From Candidatus Saccharimonadota bacterium (GTDB lineage: Bacteria; Patescibacteriota; Saccharimonadia; Saccharimonadales; UBA4665): a DNA stretch of 36,693 bases. The stretch's first letter is position 1. The number at the start of each line of letters is the position of its first letter. Shown in pieces: positions 1 through 9,339 of this stretch. The position numbers and the translations under genes were made by a program. The notes under the pieces are model-generated. The model was given only the letters and a program-made list of their open reading frames with translations, was not told the origin of the DNA and made no database searches. The stretch spans positions 1-36,693 of the forward strand of contig PLYP01000007.1 of NCBI GenBank assembly GCA_003153395.1, in the 5' to 3' direction.

Positions 1-861
1 GAAGATATGCCATTTATGGAAGACGGAACTCCTGTTGACATAATTCTTAACCCGCTTGGTGTGCCATCCAGAATGAACGTCGGTCAGTTATTTGAAACTC
101 ACTTAGGTATGGCTGCACGAGCATTAGGTATGAAAGTAACCAGCCCTTCATTTAATGGTGTTCCAGTTCCTAAAATAGAATCACTGCTAAAAGAAGCAGG
201 ACTGCCAGAAGACGGTAAGCAACAGCTATTTGACGGACGAACCGGTGAATCGTTCAAAGAACGTACAACTGTTGGTAGCATGTACATGATCAAGCTTAAC
301 CACATGGTAGCTGATAAAATCCATGCCCGAAGCACTGGACCATACACCATGGTTACTCAGCAGCCTCTAGGTGGTAAGGCCCAGAATGGTGGTCAAAGAT
401 TCGGAGAGATGGAAGTATGGGCATTGGAAGCTTATGGAGCTGCAAATACCTTGCAGGAAATGCTAACCATTAAGTCCGATGACGTATACGGAAGAAGCAA
501 AGCCTACGAATCTATAATTAAGAAAACTCAGATTGTAGGACCTAAAGTACCTGAAAGCTTTAACGTTCTTGTTAAAGAGCTTCAAGGACTTGGTCTTAAA
601 GTTGACCTTGTTCACTCCGATACTGTAGTAGACGCTGAAGAGGTACTAGCTACAAATATTCATGAGGAAGCTACTCATCCAGCAGAACTTCCAATACCGC
701 AAGCATCAATTTCGGATATTGATGTAACCGAAGAAGGGGTTGCTGTTGAGGACTTCAGTGACGTAAGCGAGGAAAGTGATGTAACTATGGTTGAGAGAGC
801 ATTAGTTACAGGAGAAGAAAACGATATACAAGCAACAGATGACGAAGGGAAGGAGGGTTAA
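1..861 (+). CDS. rpoB: RNA polymerase beta subunit, C-terminal part (5' end outside window)
   Basis: This is the C-terminal part of the RNA polymerase beta subunit, part of the catalytic core of transcription. The reading frame is open from base 1, so the 5' end lies outside the window. About 286 residues are visible. They include the conserved stretch [13 protein letters not shown] near the start, the [10 protein letters not shown] segment, and the [20 protein letters not shown] block near residue 125, which packs against beta'. The last roughly 70 residues are a very acidic tail rich in Glu, Asp and Val that E. coli RpoB lacks. The tail's final codons contain the AGGAGG ribosome binding site of rpoC, two bases downstream, so the two genes are probably coupled in translation. 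Confidence 0.97.
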   Translation, partial: EDMPFMEDGTPVDIILNPLGVPSRMNVGQLFETHLGMAARALGMKVTSPSFNGVPVPKIESLLKEAGLPEDGKQQLFDGRTGESFKERTTVGSMYMIKLNHMVADKIHARSTGPYTMVTQQPLGGKAQNGGQRFGEMEVWALEAYGAANTLQEMLTIKSDDVYGRSKAYESIIKKTQIVGPKVPESFNVLVKELQGLGLKVDLVHSDTVVDAEEVLATNIHEEATHPAELPIPQASISDIDVTEEGVAVEDFSDVSEESDVTMVERALVTGEENDIQATDDEGKEG

Positions 862-863
862 AC

Positions 864-3800
864 ATGGCACTACAACGTTACCCTACAAATAATACAGATA
901 TAGCGGATTTTGACGCCGTAAGATTAGCGGTCGCTAGTCCTGAAGACATCTTGGAATGGAGTTATGGCGAAGTAACGAAACCTGAAACCATTAACTATCG
1001 AACTCAAAAACCAGAACGCGATGGTTTGTTTTGTGAGCGAATCTTTGGACCAGTAAAAGACATTAATCCGCACGATGCTAAATATAAGGGTGTAAGAAGC
1101 CGCGAAGCAGCCGTAGATAAGAACGGCGAATTGGTTACCAGAAGCATTGTGCGGCGTGAGAGAATGGGGCATATTAATTTAGCCGTACCTGTTTCACACA
1201 TCTGGTTCCTTAGAGGAACACCTAGTGCTATGGGCCTTCTTCTAGGTCTTACTGTTAAGAACTTAGAGAGAGTTGCCTACTTTGCTAGTTACATAATCAA
1301 GAGCGTAAATATTGAAAAACGCGATCAGATTATGAAGGATAAGGAAGCCGAGTTTGAAGCCGCAAACCAAGCCATTACTATTCGATATGAGAATGAAGCT
1401 AAGGATGAAACCGCGAATGTTAAAACTCTGGCAGAAGCTCAGTCCAAAGAACTGGAAGAATTAAGCAAAGAACTTGATCTATTCAGAGAACAACTAAATG
1501 GACTAGTAAGACTAAGCCTGATAAACGAAACAGACTACCGTAATCTTCCAGCCGAACTAAGAAGCTTAGTTACTGTAGGCATGGGGGGCTCTTCTCTTAA
1601 GGATTTATTAGGAGAAATAGATCTTAAGCAACTCATTGGAGATCTAAATACTGAAGCTGAAAGTGCTAAGGGTCAAAGGCGCAAAAAGATAATGAAGCGA
1701 CTTAGGTTGCTTGAGAGCATGGACCGAGCAGGAATTAAGCCAAATAGTATGTGTATCAGCGTACTCCCGGTTATACCTCCAGATCTTCGACCAATGGTCC
1801 AACTTACTGGTGGACGTTTTGCGACTAGCGACCTAAACGATCTCTACAGGAGAGTTATTAACCGAAATAACCGACTAAAGAAATTGATCGATCTAAATGC
1901 TCCGGAAGTAATAAGACGAAACGAACAGAGAATGCTTCAAGAAGCTGTTGATGCTTTAATAGATAATAATAGCGCTAGATCAGGTCGTGCAGTTGCTGCC
2001 ACCGGACAAAGGCGACGACTTAAAAGCCTGAGCGATATGCTTAAGGGTAAGCAAGGTAGATTCCGCCAGAACCTACTTGGTAAAAGAGTAGACTACTCCG
2101 GCCGTTCAGTAATTGTAGCCGGACCAGAACTTAAGATATACCAATGCGGACTTCCTAAAATGATGGCGCTTGAACTATTTAAGCCATTTGTAATAGGTGA
2201 GCTAATATTCCGTGAACAAGCTCACAACATTAGAAGCGCTTCGAGACTAATAGAAATGGGAGAAACAGTAGTCTGGGACGCGCTAGACGAAATGATAAAA
2301 GGCAAGTACGTTCTACTTAACCGTGCCCCTTCCCTTCACAGACTTAGTATCCAGGCATTTCAACCGGTACTTATTGAAGGACGTGCCATACAGCTGCACC
2401 CCTTAGTTTGTAAAGGTTTTAACGCTGACTTTGACGGTGACCAAATGGCCGTTCACTTGCCACTTAGCGATAAGGCTCAAGCTGAAGCCAGAGATATCAT
2501 GGCAGCTAATAAGAACTTGCTTAAGCCAGCTGATGGTTCGCCGATTCTTCATATTGAGCAAGACATAGTGCTTGGCTGTTACTACCTAACGTACGAGCGA
2601 CCAGATAGTGATATTAAGAACATAATAAACTTTTCTAGCATAGAAGAGGCTCTAATGTCACTTGATGCAGATAAAATAACCTTGCAGAGTTATGTACGAC
2701 TTCCATACAGAGGAGTAATGCGCGAAACAACTATCGGAAGATTACTGTTCAATGAAATATTCCCGGACGACTTCCCACTTCAAGATATTACTATGACTAA
2801 AAAGCGATTACAGAAAGTTATGGCTCAGGTATACGCCCAATATGGTCAGGAAAAAACTTCGGAAATTGCCGATGATCTTAAAGACCTAGGCTTCTATTAC
2901 GCCACTATTTCCGGCTTAAGCATGGGAATGGGTGACTTCGAACCAATTAAGGGCATGGATAAAGCTCTTGATGAAGGCGAGGATCGGGCTATCGCTATTG
3001 CTGAACAGTACGAAGAAGGATTCATAACTGATGATGAAAGACACCGTTTAACTGTAGATAACTGGGCAAAAATTGATTCGCGGGTCCAGGAAATGCTTGC
3101 TGAACAAATGGTAGGCCAAGACTCCTCAATGGCTATCGCTATTAACTCAGGTGCCAGGGGAAATGTCTCTCAGCTAAAAAGTGCTGTAGGAATGCTTGGA
3201 GTACTTCAAGACGCCGCAGGAAACGTAATTGAGCTACCTATTAAATCCGGCTATGTTAGCGGATTAAGCCCGTTGGAATACTTTACTGGTACCAGGGGAA
3301 CCAGGAAGGCACTTATAGACATTGCTCTTAAGACTGCTGACGCTGGTTATCTAACCCGAAGACTGGTTGATGTTTCACAAGATGTATTTACACTTGAAGG
3401 CGAATCTGACGATCCAGGCTTTGCCATGTTAAGGTCTGACGCAGAGTTTATTGGCGTCCCTTACGGATCTAGACTTGAGGGAAGGTATACTGCGACAACT
3501 ATTAAAGGCATTGCTAAAAAAGGCCAGTTAATTAGTAGTGAAATCGCAAGTAAGATAGATAGCGATGCTGCAATGGACGGCGTTAAAATAATGAGTGCTC
3601 TAAGTTGTACTAACGTACGAGCTGTATCTCAGAAATCTTACGGCGTTGATCCGGCCACTGGAAACCTAGTAGTAGACCATCATCCGGTAGGCGTTATTGC
3701 TGCCCAGAGTATTGGTGAGCTTGGTACGCAGTTAAGCTTAGACTCTAAGCACCGTTCAGGCGGTGTAGTTGCTGACGCAGCCGCTCAAGGACTATCACGT

Positions 3801-4745
3801 GTAGAGGAACTCTTTGAAGTAAGAACTCCTAAGGGACAAGCATACTTAACTGCTATTACTGGTATTGCAAACACTTGGGAAGAAGGCGATCACTATGTAG
3901 TTCAGGTTACTGCTGACATGAAAGAGAAGGTCGAGCTGAAACTTGGTGAACGTAAAGCAACTATTAAAAACGGCCAGGAAGTAGTAAGCGGTGATGTTGT
4001 TGCTGCGCTAGAAGATGCTTCCGAACCACTAGTCGCTCCAATGGGTGGTAAAGTTCAGATTACTAAATCAGCTATCGTCATAACTCCAACCAAACAAAGC
4101 GTAGTGAGATATGAAATCCCAGGCTTTAAGCAATTACAGGTTACTGATGGCCAAGAAGTTGTAAGCGGCCAAAGGCTTACTAGTGGATCAATTAATCTAC
4201 ACGAGCTAATGATGCTTCAAGGAGTGGAATCAACACAGCGCTACATCATGAACGAAATATTAAAGATATTTGCCGGTCAGGGTCAAACTGTTGCTGACAA
4301 GCACCTTGAAATAATCGTTCGACAAATGTTTAGTCGCGTACAAATCGAAGAGGCTGGAGACAGCGAATTCGTAACCGGAGACGTTGTGAGCAAGCTTGCT
4401 GTGGTCGAAACAAACGATGCATTAGTAAGCGAACGTAAACGCCCAGCTAAGTACAATCAGCTTCTGCTTGGTATTACCAAGGCTTCCCTAAGTACCGATT
4501 CATTCTTAAGCGCCGCTTCATTCCAAGACACAACGCGTGTACTAATCGCTGCTGCTACAAGCGGTAAAGTAGATAAGCTATATGGGCTTAAGGAAAACGT
4601 GATTCTTGGACGTAAAATTCCAGTAGGAACTGGAGCCAAGCGTGAAGGTGATGAAGATGTTGATGATGACGCGCTTGAAGGAGATGATCAGATAATTGGA
4701 TCTCCAAGTAGTGGTCAAGGTAGCACTGTTGAGGCGAACGCCTAA
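864..4745 (+). CDS. rpoC: RNA polymerase beta' subunit
   Basis: This is the catalytic beta' subunit of RNA polymerase, 1293 residues and close to family length for bacteria without the large insertions. The Mg-binding NADFDGDQMAVH motif is at residues 520-531, and GVIAAQSIGE precedes the trigger loop near residue 945. Two things are odd. The N-terminal zinc ribbon, which follows FCERIFGPVKD and has four Cys in E. coli, has no Cys here (residues about 66-95). The second zinc site also lost its pattern: C915 remains, but the usual VCxxCYG reads VSQKSYG at 921-927. The trigger helix after GTQ (residues 957-967) reads LSLDSKHRSGG rather than the near-universal LTMRTFHxGG. The C-terminal 25 residues are acidic and low complexity. 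The ATG at 864 has an ideal AGGAGG site upstream. Confidence 0.97.
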   Translation: MALQRYPTNNTDIADFDAVRLAVASPEDILEWSYGEVTKPETINYRTQKPERDGLFCERIFGPVKDINPHDAKYKGVRSREAAVDKNGELVTRSIVRRERMGHINLAVPVSHIWFLRGTPSAMGLLLGLTVKNLERVAYFASYIIKSVNIEKRDQIMKDKEAEFEAANQAITIRYENEAKDETANVKTLAEAQSKELEELSKELDLFREQLNGLVRLSLINETDYRNLPAELRSLVTVGMGGSSLKDLLGEIDLKQLIGDLNTEAESAKGQRRKKIMKRLRLLESMDRAGIKPNSMCISVLPVIPPDLRPMVQLTGGRFATSDLNDLYRRVINRNNRLKKLIDLNAPEVIRRNEQRMLQEAVDALIDNNSARSGRAVAATGQRRRLKSLSDMLKGKQGRFRQNLLGKRVDYSGRSVIVAGPELKIYQCGLPKMMALELFKPFVIGELIFREQAHNIRSASRLIEMGETVVWDALDEMIKGKYVLLNRAPSLHRLSIQAFQPVLIEGRAIQLHPLVCKGFNADFDGDQMAVHLPLSDKAQAEARDIMAANKNLLKPADGSPILHIEQDIVLGCYYLTYERPDSDIKNIINFSSIEEALMSLDADKITLQSYVRLPYRGVMRETTIGRLLFNEIFPDDFPLQDITMTKKRLQKVMAQVYAQYGQEKTSEIADDLKDLGFYYATISGLSMGMGDFEPIKGMDKALDEGEDRAIAIAEQYEEGFITDDERHRLTVDNWAKIDSRVQEMLAEQMVGQDSSMAIAINSGARGNVSQLKSAVGMLGVLQDAAGNVIELPIKSGYVSGLSPLEYFTGTRGTRKALIDIALKTADAGYLTRRLVDVSQDVFTLEGESDDPGFAMLRSDAEFIGVPYGSRLEGRYTATTIKGIAKKGQLISSEIASKIDSDAAMDGVKIMSALSCTNVRAVSQKSYGVDPATGNLVVDHHPVGVIAAQSIGELGTQLSLDSKHRSGGVVADAAAQGLSRVEELFEVRTPKGQAYLTAITGIANTWEEGDHYVVQVTADMKEKVELKLGERKATIKNGQEVVSGDVVAALEDASEPLVAPMGGKVQITKSAIVITPTKQSVVRYEIPGFKQLQVTDGQEVVSGQRLTSGSINLHELMMLQGVESTQRYIMNEILKIFAGQGQTVADKHLEIIVRQMFSRVQIEEAGDSEFVTGDVVSKLAVVETNDALVSERKRPAKYNQLLLGITKASLSTDSFLSAASFQDTTRVLIAAATSGKVDKLYGLKENVILGRKIPVGTGAKREGDEDVDDDALEGDDQIIGSPSSGQGSTVEANA

Positions 4746-4757
4746 ATCTGTTACAAT
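4729..4757 (+). promoter_or_regulatory. Promoter of the str operon, inside the end of rpoC
   Basis: A -35 box TTGAGG (4729-4734) lies 17 bases before a -10 box TACAAT (4752-4757), which has an extended -10 TG at 4749-4750. Predicted transcription start is near 4764, giving a leader of about 96 bases before rpsL. The -35 box overlaps the last rpoC codons. Confidence 0.6.
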
Positions 4758-4804
4758 AAGCGTTAATAGAAATATTAGTTAAACATTTTTAGCAGTCCGA
4801 GCCA

Positions 4805-4823
4805 GGAAGTAAGGCATACTTCC
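4805..4823 (+). promoter_or_regulatory. Hairpin in the rpsL leader
   Basis: A perfect 7-bp stem, GGAAGTA (4805-4811) with TACTTCC (4817-4823), closes a five-base loop. It lies in the predicted str operon leader, about 37 bases before the rpsL start. It has no U-tract, so it is not an intrinsic terminator. A ribosomal-protein binding site for feedback control is a plausible but untested role. Confidence 0.45.
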
Positions 4824-4859
4824 AAGAAGCAGTAGATTGCAGAATCCAAAGGAGAATAA

Positions 4860-5273
4860 ATGCCAACAATAAATCAATTAGTACGTAAACCTCGTACTAA
4901 GGTCGGTAAAAATTCTGGTTCACCAGCACTTGATCGTGTTGTTAATAGCCTTAAAACTAAGAGTTATGACAAACCATCACCTTTTAAACGTGGTGTGTGT
5001 GTCAAAGTGACTACTAAGACACCAAAAAAGCCTAACTCCGCGCTTCGTAAAGTTGCCCGTGTACGATTAAGCAATGGATACGAAGTATGGGCATATATTG
5101 GTGGCGAAGGACACAATCTACAAGAACACGCCGTAGTTTTAGTTCGCGGCGGAAGAGTTAAAGACCTTCCAGGTGTTCGTTACCACATCGTGAGAGGCAG
5201 CCTAGATCTTCAAGGTGTTAATGACCGCAAACAAGGTCGTTCAAAATACGGCACTAAGAAAGCGAGCAAATAA
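4860..5273 (+). CDS. rpsL: Small ribosomal subunit protein S12 (uS12)
   Basis: S12 sits at the decoding centre of the 30S subunit and helps check codon-anticodon pairing. The hallmark loops are intact: [11 protein letters not shown] at residues 54-64 and [10 protein letters not shown] at 100-109. The lysines that mutate in streptomycin resistance have the sensitive (wild-type) residue. At 137 residues it is about 13 longer than E. coli S12, mainly from an insertion at about residues 21-42. AAGGAG precedes the ATG. It is the first gene of the str operon, has its own promoter in rpoC, and overlaps rpsG by one base (TAATG). Confidence 0.98.
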   Translation: MPTINQLVRKPRTKVGKNSGSPALDRVVNSLKTKSYDKPSPFKRGVCVKVTTKTPKKPNSALRKVARVRLSNGYEVWAYIGGEGHNLQEHAVVLVRGGRVKDLPGVRYHIVRGSLDLQGVNDRKQGRSKYGTKKASK

Positions 5274-5752
5274 TGCCTAGGAAAAAAACTAAGTCATTAG
5301 TTCGCGATATTAAGGGCGACCGACTATATAACAGTGTTCAAGTACAGCGACTCATTAATCGTGTAATGCTTAACGGTAAAAAACAAGTTGCTGAAAAGCT
5401 TGTTTATGGCGGTATGCAAAAAGCGGCCCAAAAACTTAAAGTGGATAACCCTCTAGAGGTTTTTGATCAGGCGTTTAAAAATGTTCAGCCTCATATGGAA
5501 ACTAGAAGCCGACGTGTTGGTGGAGCAAACTACCAAATTCCATTTGAAGTTAAAGGCCAAAGACAAAACCACTTAACCACAATGTGGTTTGTTGCGGCTG
5601 CCAGGGCTCGAAAAGGCATCAGCATGGAAGACCGAATCGCAGCAGAACTATTCGACGCTTATAACTCGCAAGGTACGGCTGTTAAGAAGCGTGAAGACAC
5701 TCATAAAATGGCAGACGCTAACCGAGCATTTGCTCATTTCGCGAGAACTTAA
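5273..5752 (+). CDS. rpsG: Small ribosomal subunit protein S7 (uS7)
   Basis: S7 is the primary assembly protein of the 30S head and lines the E site. The 159-residue length is normal. The N-terminal block (PRKK, then VQRLINRVMLNGKK near residues 25-40), ETRSRRVGGANYQIPFEV near residue 80 and the closing ANRAFAHFA segment are typical. Its ATG overlaps the rpsL stop by one base, indicating translational coupling. In E. coli, S7 represses its own operon; the leader hairpin before rpsL and another after this gene could serve here, but that is inference. Confidence 0.98.
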   Translation: MPRKKTKSLVRDIKGDRLYNSVQVQRLINRVMLNGKKQVAEKLVYGGMQKAAQKLKVDNPLEVFDQAFKNVQPHMETRSRRVGGANYQIPFEVKGQRQNHLTTMWFVAAARARKGISMEDRIAAELFDAYNSQGTAVKKREDTHKMADANRAFAHFART

Positions 5753-5778
5753 CCGATGGCAGTTGAGCACAGTGACGC

Positions 5779-5794
5779 AGATCCAATCGGATCT
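5779..5794 (+). promoter_or_regulatory. Hairpin between rpsG and fusA
   Basis: A perfect 6-bp inverted repeat, AGATCC (5779-5784) with GGATCT (5789-5794) around AATC, lies in the 76-base gap between rpsG and fusA. No U-tract follows, so it is unlikely to terminate. It could be a processing or regulatory site. Confidence 0.4.
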
Positions 5795-5828
5795 TAGATA
5801 TTAACAGAAAGAGAATTTACAGAGAATT

Positions 5829-7916
5829 ATGGCAACTAAGAAAACACCTATAGATAAAATACGTAACATTGGAATTATTGCGCACATTGATGCCGGTAAA
5901 ACTACTACGACCGAAGGGATTTTATACAGAACTGGTTTAAAACATAAGATCGGTGCAGTTCACGAAGGTGAAACGACTACCGACTGGATGGCTCAAGAGA
6001 GAGAGCGCGGAATAACTATTGTTTCAGCGGCTGTTACTTCTTATTGGAAAGACCACCAGATAAATATTATAGATACCCCGGGGCACATTGACTTTACAGT
6101 AGAAGTTGAAAGATCACTGAGAGTTCTTGATGGTGCGGTCGTGGTTTTTGATGGAAAAATGGGCGTTGAGTCTCAGTCTGAAACTGTTTGGCGACAAGCA
6201 GATAAGTATAAGGTTCCTCGTATTTGCTTTATTAATAAAATTAACCAAACCGGAGGTGATTTCTATAAATCTCTCGACTCAATTCATAACCGTCTAAGTA
6301 AACGAGCTTTTCCGATTCATTTACCGATTGGCTTTGAGCAGAAAATCAATGGTATTGTCGACCTAGTAGACATGAAAGCTTATACCTACGAAGAATTTAC
6401 CGATCATGAGCTAATTGAAAGCGAAATTCCAGAAGACATGCTGGACAAGGTTAAAAAGTATCGTTCGCTGCTCGTAGAAAATGCCGTTGCCGAAGACGAA
6501 AAAATGCTCGAGAAGTACTTTGAAGTAGGTGAAGAGGGATTATCTCCAGATGAAATTAAACAAGCTATAAGAACTGCAGTACTAACTGGTAAATTCTTCG
6601 CAGTGTCCGGAGGAGATGGTCGTGGGGTTATAGTAGAAAAACTACTTGACGCTGTTACAGATTTTCTTCCTAGTCCACAGGAGACCGGGTCCGTATGGGG
6701 TACCAATCCTAAGACTGGCGATGAAATTGAACGTAAGCCATTGGAGAATGAGCCATTCGCAGGTCTGGCTTTTAAGATTGCAGCTGATCCTTTTGTTGGT
6801 AAGCTGGCTTACTTTAGGGTTTATTCCGGAAAGCTTCAGTCAGGGAGCTATATTCTAAACAGCTCGACTGGTGAAAAAGAACGTGTTGGACGTATCGTTA
6901 GAATGCAGGCCGATAAGCGAGAAGACGTTACAGAAGTAGGAGCTGGAGATATTGCGGCAATAGTTGGGCTAAAAGGCACGACTACTGGTAATACGCTATG
7001 CGAACCTGCTAACCCTATAGTTCTGGAAAGCATCACCTTCCCCGATCCTCCGGTATCTATTGCAATAGAGCCAAAAACTAAAGCCGACCAAGAAAAAATG
7101 AGTATAGCCTTGCAGCGACTTGCAGAAGAAGATCCAACTTTTAGAATAAATGTTAATGATGAAACCGGCCAGACAATTATTTCAGGCATGGGCGAGCTTC
7201 ATTTGGAAATCCTAGTAGATAGAATGAAACGCGAGTTTACAGTTGAAGCTAATATAGGTCAGCCTCAGGTTGCCTACCGAGAAACTATTAGAAAATCCGG
7301 CGTTGAAGTACAGGGTAAATTCATTCGTCAAAGTGGTGGCCGTGGTCAATACGGAGACGTCTGGTTTAGACTTAGTCCTAATGAAGACGGTAAAGGTTTA
7401 GAGTTCATCAACTCCATTAAAGGTGGCGTTATTCCTAATGAATACATTAAACCTGTTGAGCAAGGTATAACGGAAGCTATGAGCAACGGAGTTATAGCCG
7501 GCTATCCGGTAGTGGACATTAAAGCTGAGTTATATGACGGCTCATACCACGATGTCGACTCCAGTGAAATGGCCTTTAAGATTGCTGGCTCAATAGCACT
7601 TCAAGAAGGTGTGAAAAAATCTGGCCCCGTAATTCTAGAACCTATCATGAAAGTGGTAGTTGTTACTCCAGAAGAATTTATGGGTGAAGTTATAGGAGAT
7701 TTAAACAGTAAACGTGGACGTATCGAAAACATGGAAGACCTAACACCGGGAATAAAAGAGATAACTTCTTTTGTCCCCCTAGGTGAAATGTTTGGCTATA
7801 CAACCAATCTTAGAAGCGCGACTCAAGGAAGGGCCAGCTCAAGCATGGAACTCGACCATTATGCTGACGTCCCGCCAAATATTGCCGAAGCAATTATTGC
7901 CAAAAACGCAAAATAG
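5829..7916 (+). CDS. fusA: Translation elongation factor G, with altered G4 motif
   Basis: EF-G is the GTPase that drives translocation of tRNA and mRNA on the ribosome. The 695-residue length is normal. The P-loop AHIDAGKT is at residues 18-25, switch I RGITI near 58-62, and DTPGH with the catalytic His at 82-86. Domains II to V follow; domain IV has the expected GGRGQYGDVW segment. The G4 motif, normally NKMD or NKLD, reads NKIN at 136-139, so the Asp that recognises the guanine base is Asn. All other GTPase motifs look intact, which argues for a working enzyme. The start has only a weak upstream purine stretch. It is the third str operon gene. Confidence 0.96.
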   Translation: MATKKTPIDKIRNIGIIAHIDAGKTTTTEGILYRTGLKHKIGAVHEGETTTDWMAQERERGITIVSAAVTSYWKDHQINIIDTPGHIDFTVEVERSLRVLDGAVVVFDGKMGVESQSETVWRQADKYKVPRICFINKINQTGGDFYKSLDSIHNRLSKRAFPIHLPIGFEQKINGIVDLVDMKAYTYEEFTDHELIESEIPEDMLDKVKKYRSLLVENAVAEDEKMLEKYFEVGEEGLSPDEIKQAIRTAVLTGKFFAVSGGDGRGVIVEKLLDAVTDFLPSPQETGSVWGTNPKTGDEIERKPLENEPFAGLAFKIAADPFVGKLAYFRVYSGKLQSGSYILNSSTGEKERVGRIVRMQADKREDVTEVGAGDIAAIVGLKGTTTGNTLCEPANPIVLESITFPDPPVSIAIEPKTKADQEKMSIALQRLAEEDPTFRINVNDETGQTIISGMGELHLEILVDRMKREFTVEANIGQPQVAYRETIRKSGVEVQGKFIRQSGGRGQYGDVWFRLSPNEDGKGLEFINSIKGGVIPNEYIKPVEQGITEAMSNGVIAGYPVVDIKAELYDGSYHDVDSSEMAFKIAGSIALQEGVKKSGPVILEPIMKVVVVTPEEFMGEVIGDLNSKRGRIENMEDLTPGIKEITSFVPLGEMFGYTTNLRSATQGRASSSMELDHYADVPPNIAEAIIAKNAK

Positions 7917-7933
7917 CACCTCATATAAAAGTC

Positions 7934-7962
7934 TTTACAAAGATACAAAATTTCCTTATACT
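7934..7962 (+). promoter_or_regulatory. Promoter of tuf
   Basis: A -35 box TTTACA (7934-7939) is 17 bases before a -10 box TATACT (7957-7962). Transcription would begin near 7969, giving a leader of about 90 bases with a small AGCTC/GAGCT hairpin (8019-8035) before the ribosome site AGAGGAG of tuf. A separate strong promoter fits the high demand for EF-Tu. Confidence 0.6.
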
Positions 7963-8060
7963 ATCCCCGGTAACTTGCGTGGGTTCTATTATTCTCATGC
8001 AAAAGTTTTAAATCAGTTAGCTCAATGTCAGAGCTTAAATAATTAGAGGAGCAAACTCAT

Positions 8061-9245
8061 ATGGCAGATAAATTCGATCGTAGTAAACCGCATGTTAACG
8101 TTGGAACAATGGGACACGTTGACCACGGAAAAACTACATTAACAGCAGCTATTACAGCTGTACTAGCAAAAAGACTACCAAGCCCAGTCAACAAGTCAGT
8201 GGCTTATGACCAGATAGACAACGCACCTGAAGAAAAAGCGCGTGGTATTACCATTGCTACATCTCACCAGGAATATGAAAGCGAAAAAAGACACTACGCT
8301 CACGTAGATATGCCTGGTCACGCCGATTACGTTAAAAACATGATTACCGGTGCCGCACAGATCGACGGAGCAATTCTGGTTGTTGGTGCTAACGACGGAC
8401 CATTACCTCAGACCCGCGAGCACGTATTGCTTGCCCGACAGGTTGGAGTTCCATATATTCTTGTATTTCTAAACAAGATGGACCTAGCTGACCCAGAACT
8501 AGTTGACCTTGTTGAGGAAGAAATTCGTGAATTACTAGAAAAGAACGGATTCGACAAAGACGCTCCAATAATCCGCGGCTCTGCAACTAAAGCCCTAGAA
8601 GGCGATGCTGCTAATGAAGACGCAATTATGGAACTAGTTAAAGCTATGGATGAATCTATTCCAGAGCCTAAGCGTGATCTAGAAAAACCATTCCTTATGC
8701 CAATAGAGGATGTTTTTTCTATTAAAGGACGTGGAACTGTTGCTACAGGGCGAATTGAAACCGGAATCGTTAAGATTAACGATGAAGTTGAAATTGTTGG
8801 CATTAAAGACACAACTAAAAGTGTTGTTACTGGAATCGAAGCTTTCAAGAAAAGCCTAGACCAAGGACAAGCTGGAGACAATGCCGGTATTCTGTTACGC
8901 GGAATTGAGAGAGATGACATTGAGCGCGGGCAGGTTCTTGCTAAGCCAGGGACAATTACTCCTCACACAGAATTTGATGCTGAGATTTATATTCTTGCTA
9001 AGGAAGAAGGCGGACGCCACACTCCTTTCTTTAAGGGCTACAAGCCTCAGTTCTATTTCCGAACCACGGACGTAACTGGAGAAGTTGAACTTCCTGCTGA
9101 CAAAGAAATGGTTATGCCGGGAGACACAGTGACATTTAAAGTTAAGCTTCTAGCACCAATTGCCATGGAACAAGGTCTAAGGTTCGCTATCCGTGAAGGT
9201 GGACGAACTGTTGGTGCTGGAGTTGTTACTAAGATCGTAAAATAG
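8061..9245 (+). CDS. tuf: Translation elongation factor Tu
   Basis: EF-Tu delivers aminoacyl-tRNA to the ribosomal A site using GTP. At 394 residues it is the same length as E. coli EF-Tu. The P-loop GHVDHGKT is at 18-25 and RGITI at 61-65. DMPGH is at 83-87, where most bacteria have DCPGH, and the base-recognising NKMD is at 138-141. Unlike fusA next door, the G4 Asp is intact. Domains II and III follow with the usual RGTVATGR and [14 protein letters not shown] blocks. The ATG at 8061 has an AGAGGAG site. A promoter lies in the 144-base gap after fusA, so tuf can be expressed independently. Confidence 0.98.
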   Translation: MADKFDRSKPHVNVGTMGHVDHGKTTLTAAITAVLAKRLPSPVNKSVAYDQIDNAPEEKARGITIATSHQEYESEKRHYAHVDMPGHADYVKNMITGAAQIDGAILVVGANDGPLPQTREHVLLARQVGVPYILVFLNKMDLADPELVDLVEEEIRELLEKNGFDKDAPIIRGSATKALEGDAANEDAIMELVKAMDESIPEPKRDLEKPFLMPIEDVFSIKGRGTVATGRIETGIVKINDEVEIVGIKDTTKSVVTGIEAFKKSLDQGQAGDNAGILLRGIERDDIERGQVLAKPGTITPHTEFDAEIYILAKEEGGRHTPFFKGYKPQFYFRTTDVTGEVELPADKEMVMPGDTVTFKVKLLAPIAMEQGLRFAIREGGRTVGAGVVTKIVK

Positions 9246-9305
9246 TTAAATAAATTTCTGCTGACTAAAAGTCCTTTTGAAAAAGTAAAGAGATGTTACA
9301 GCAGG

Positions 9306-9323
9306 CTAACTTTAATAAGTTAG
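9306..9323 (+). promoter_or_regulatory. Hairpin just before the rpsJ ribosome binding site
   Basis: A perfect 7-bp stem, CTAACTT (9306-9312) with AAGTTAG (9317-9323) around TAAT, ends where the Shine-Dalgarno region GGAAGGA begins. A weaker outer pairing, CTGCTG (about 9259) with CAGCAG (about 9300), is also possible. The placement suggests control of rpsJ translation, but no U-tract is present. Confidence 0.4.
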
Positions 9324-9339
9324 GAAGGAATATCACCTT

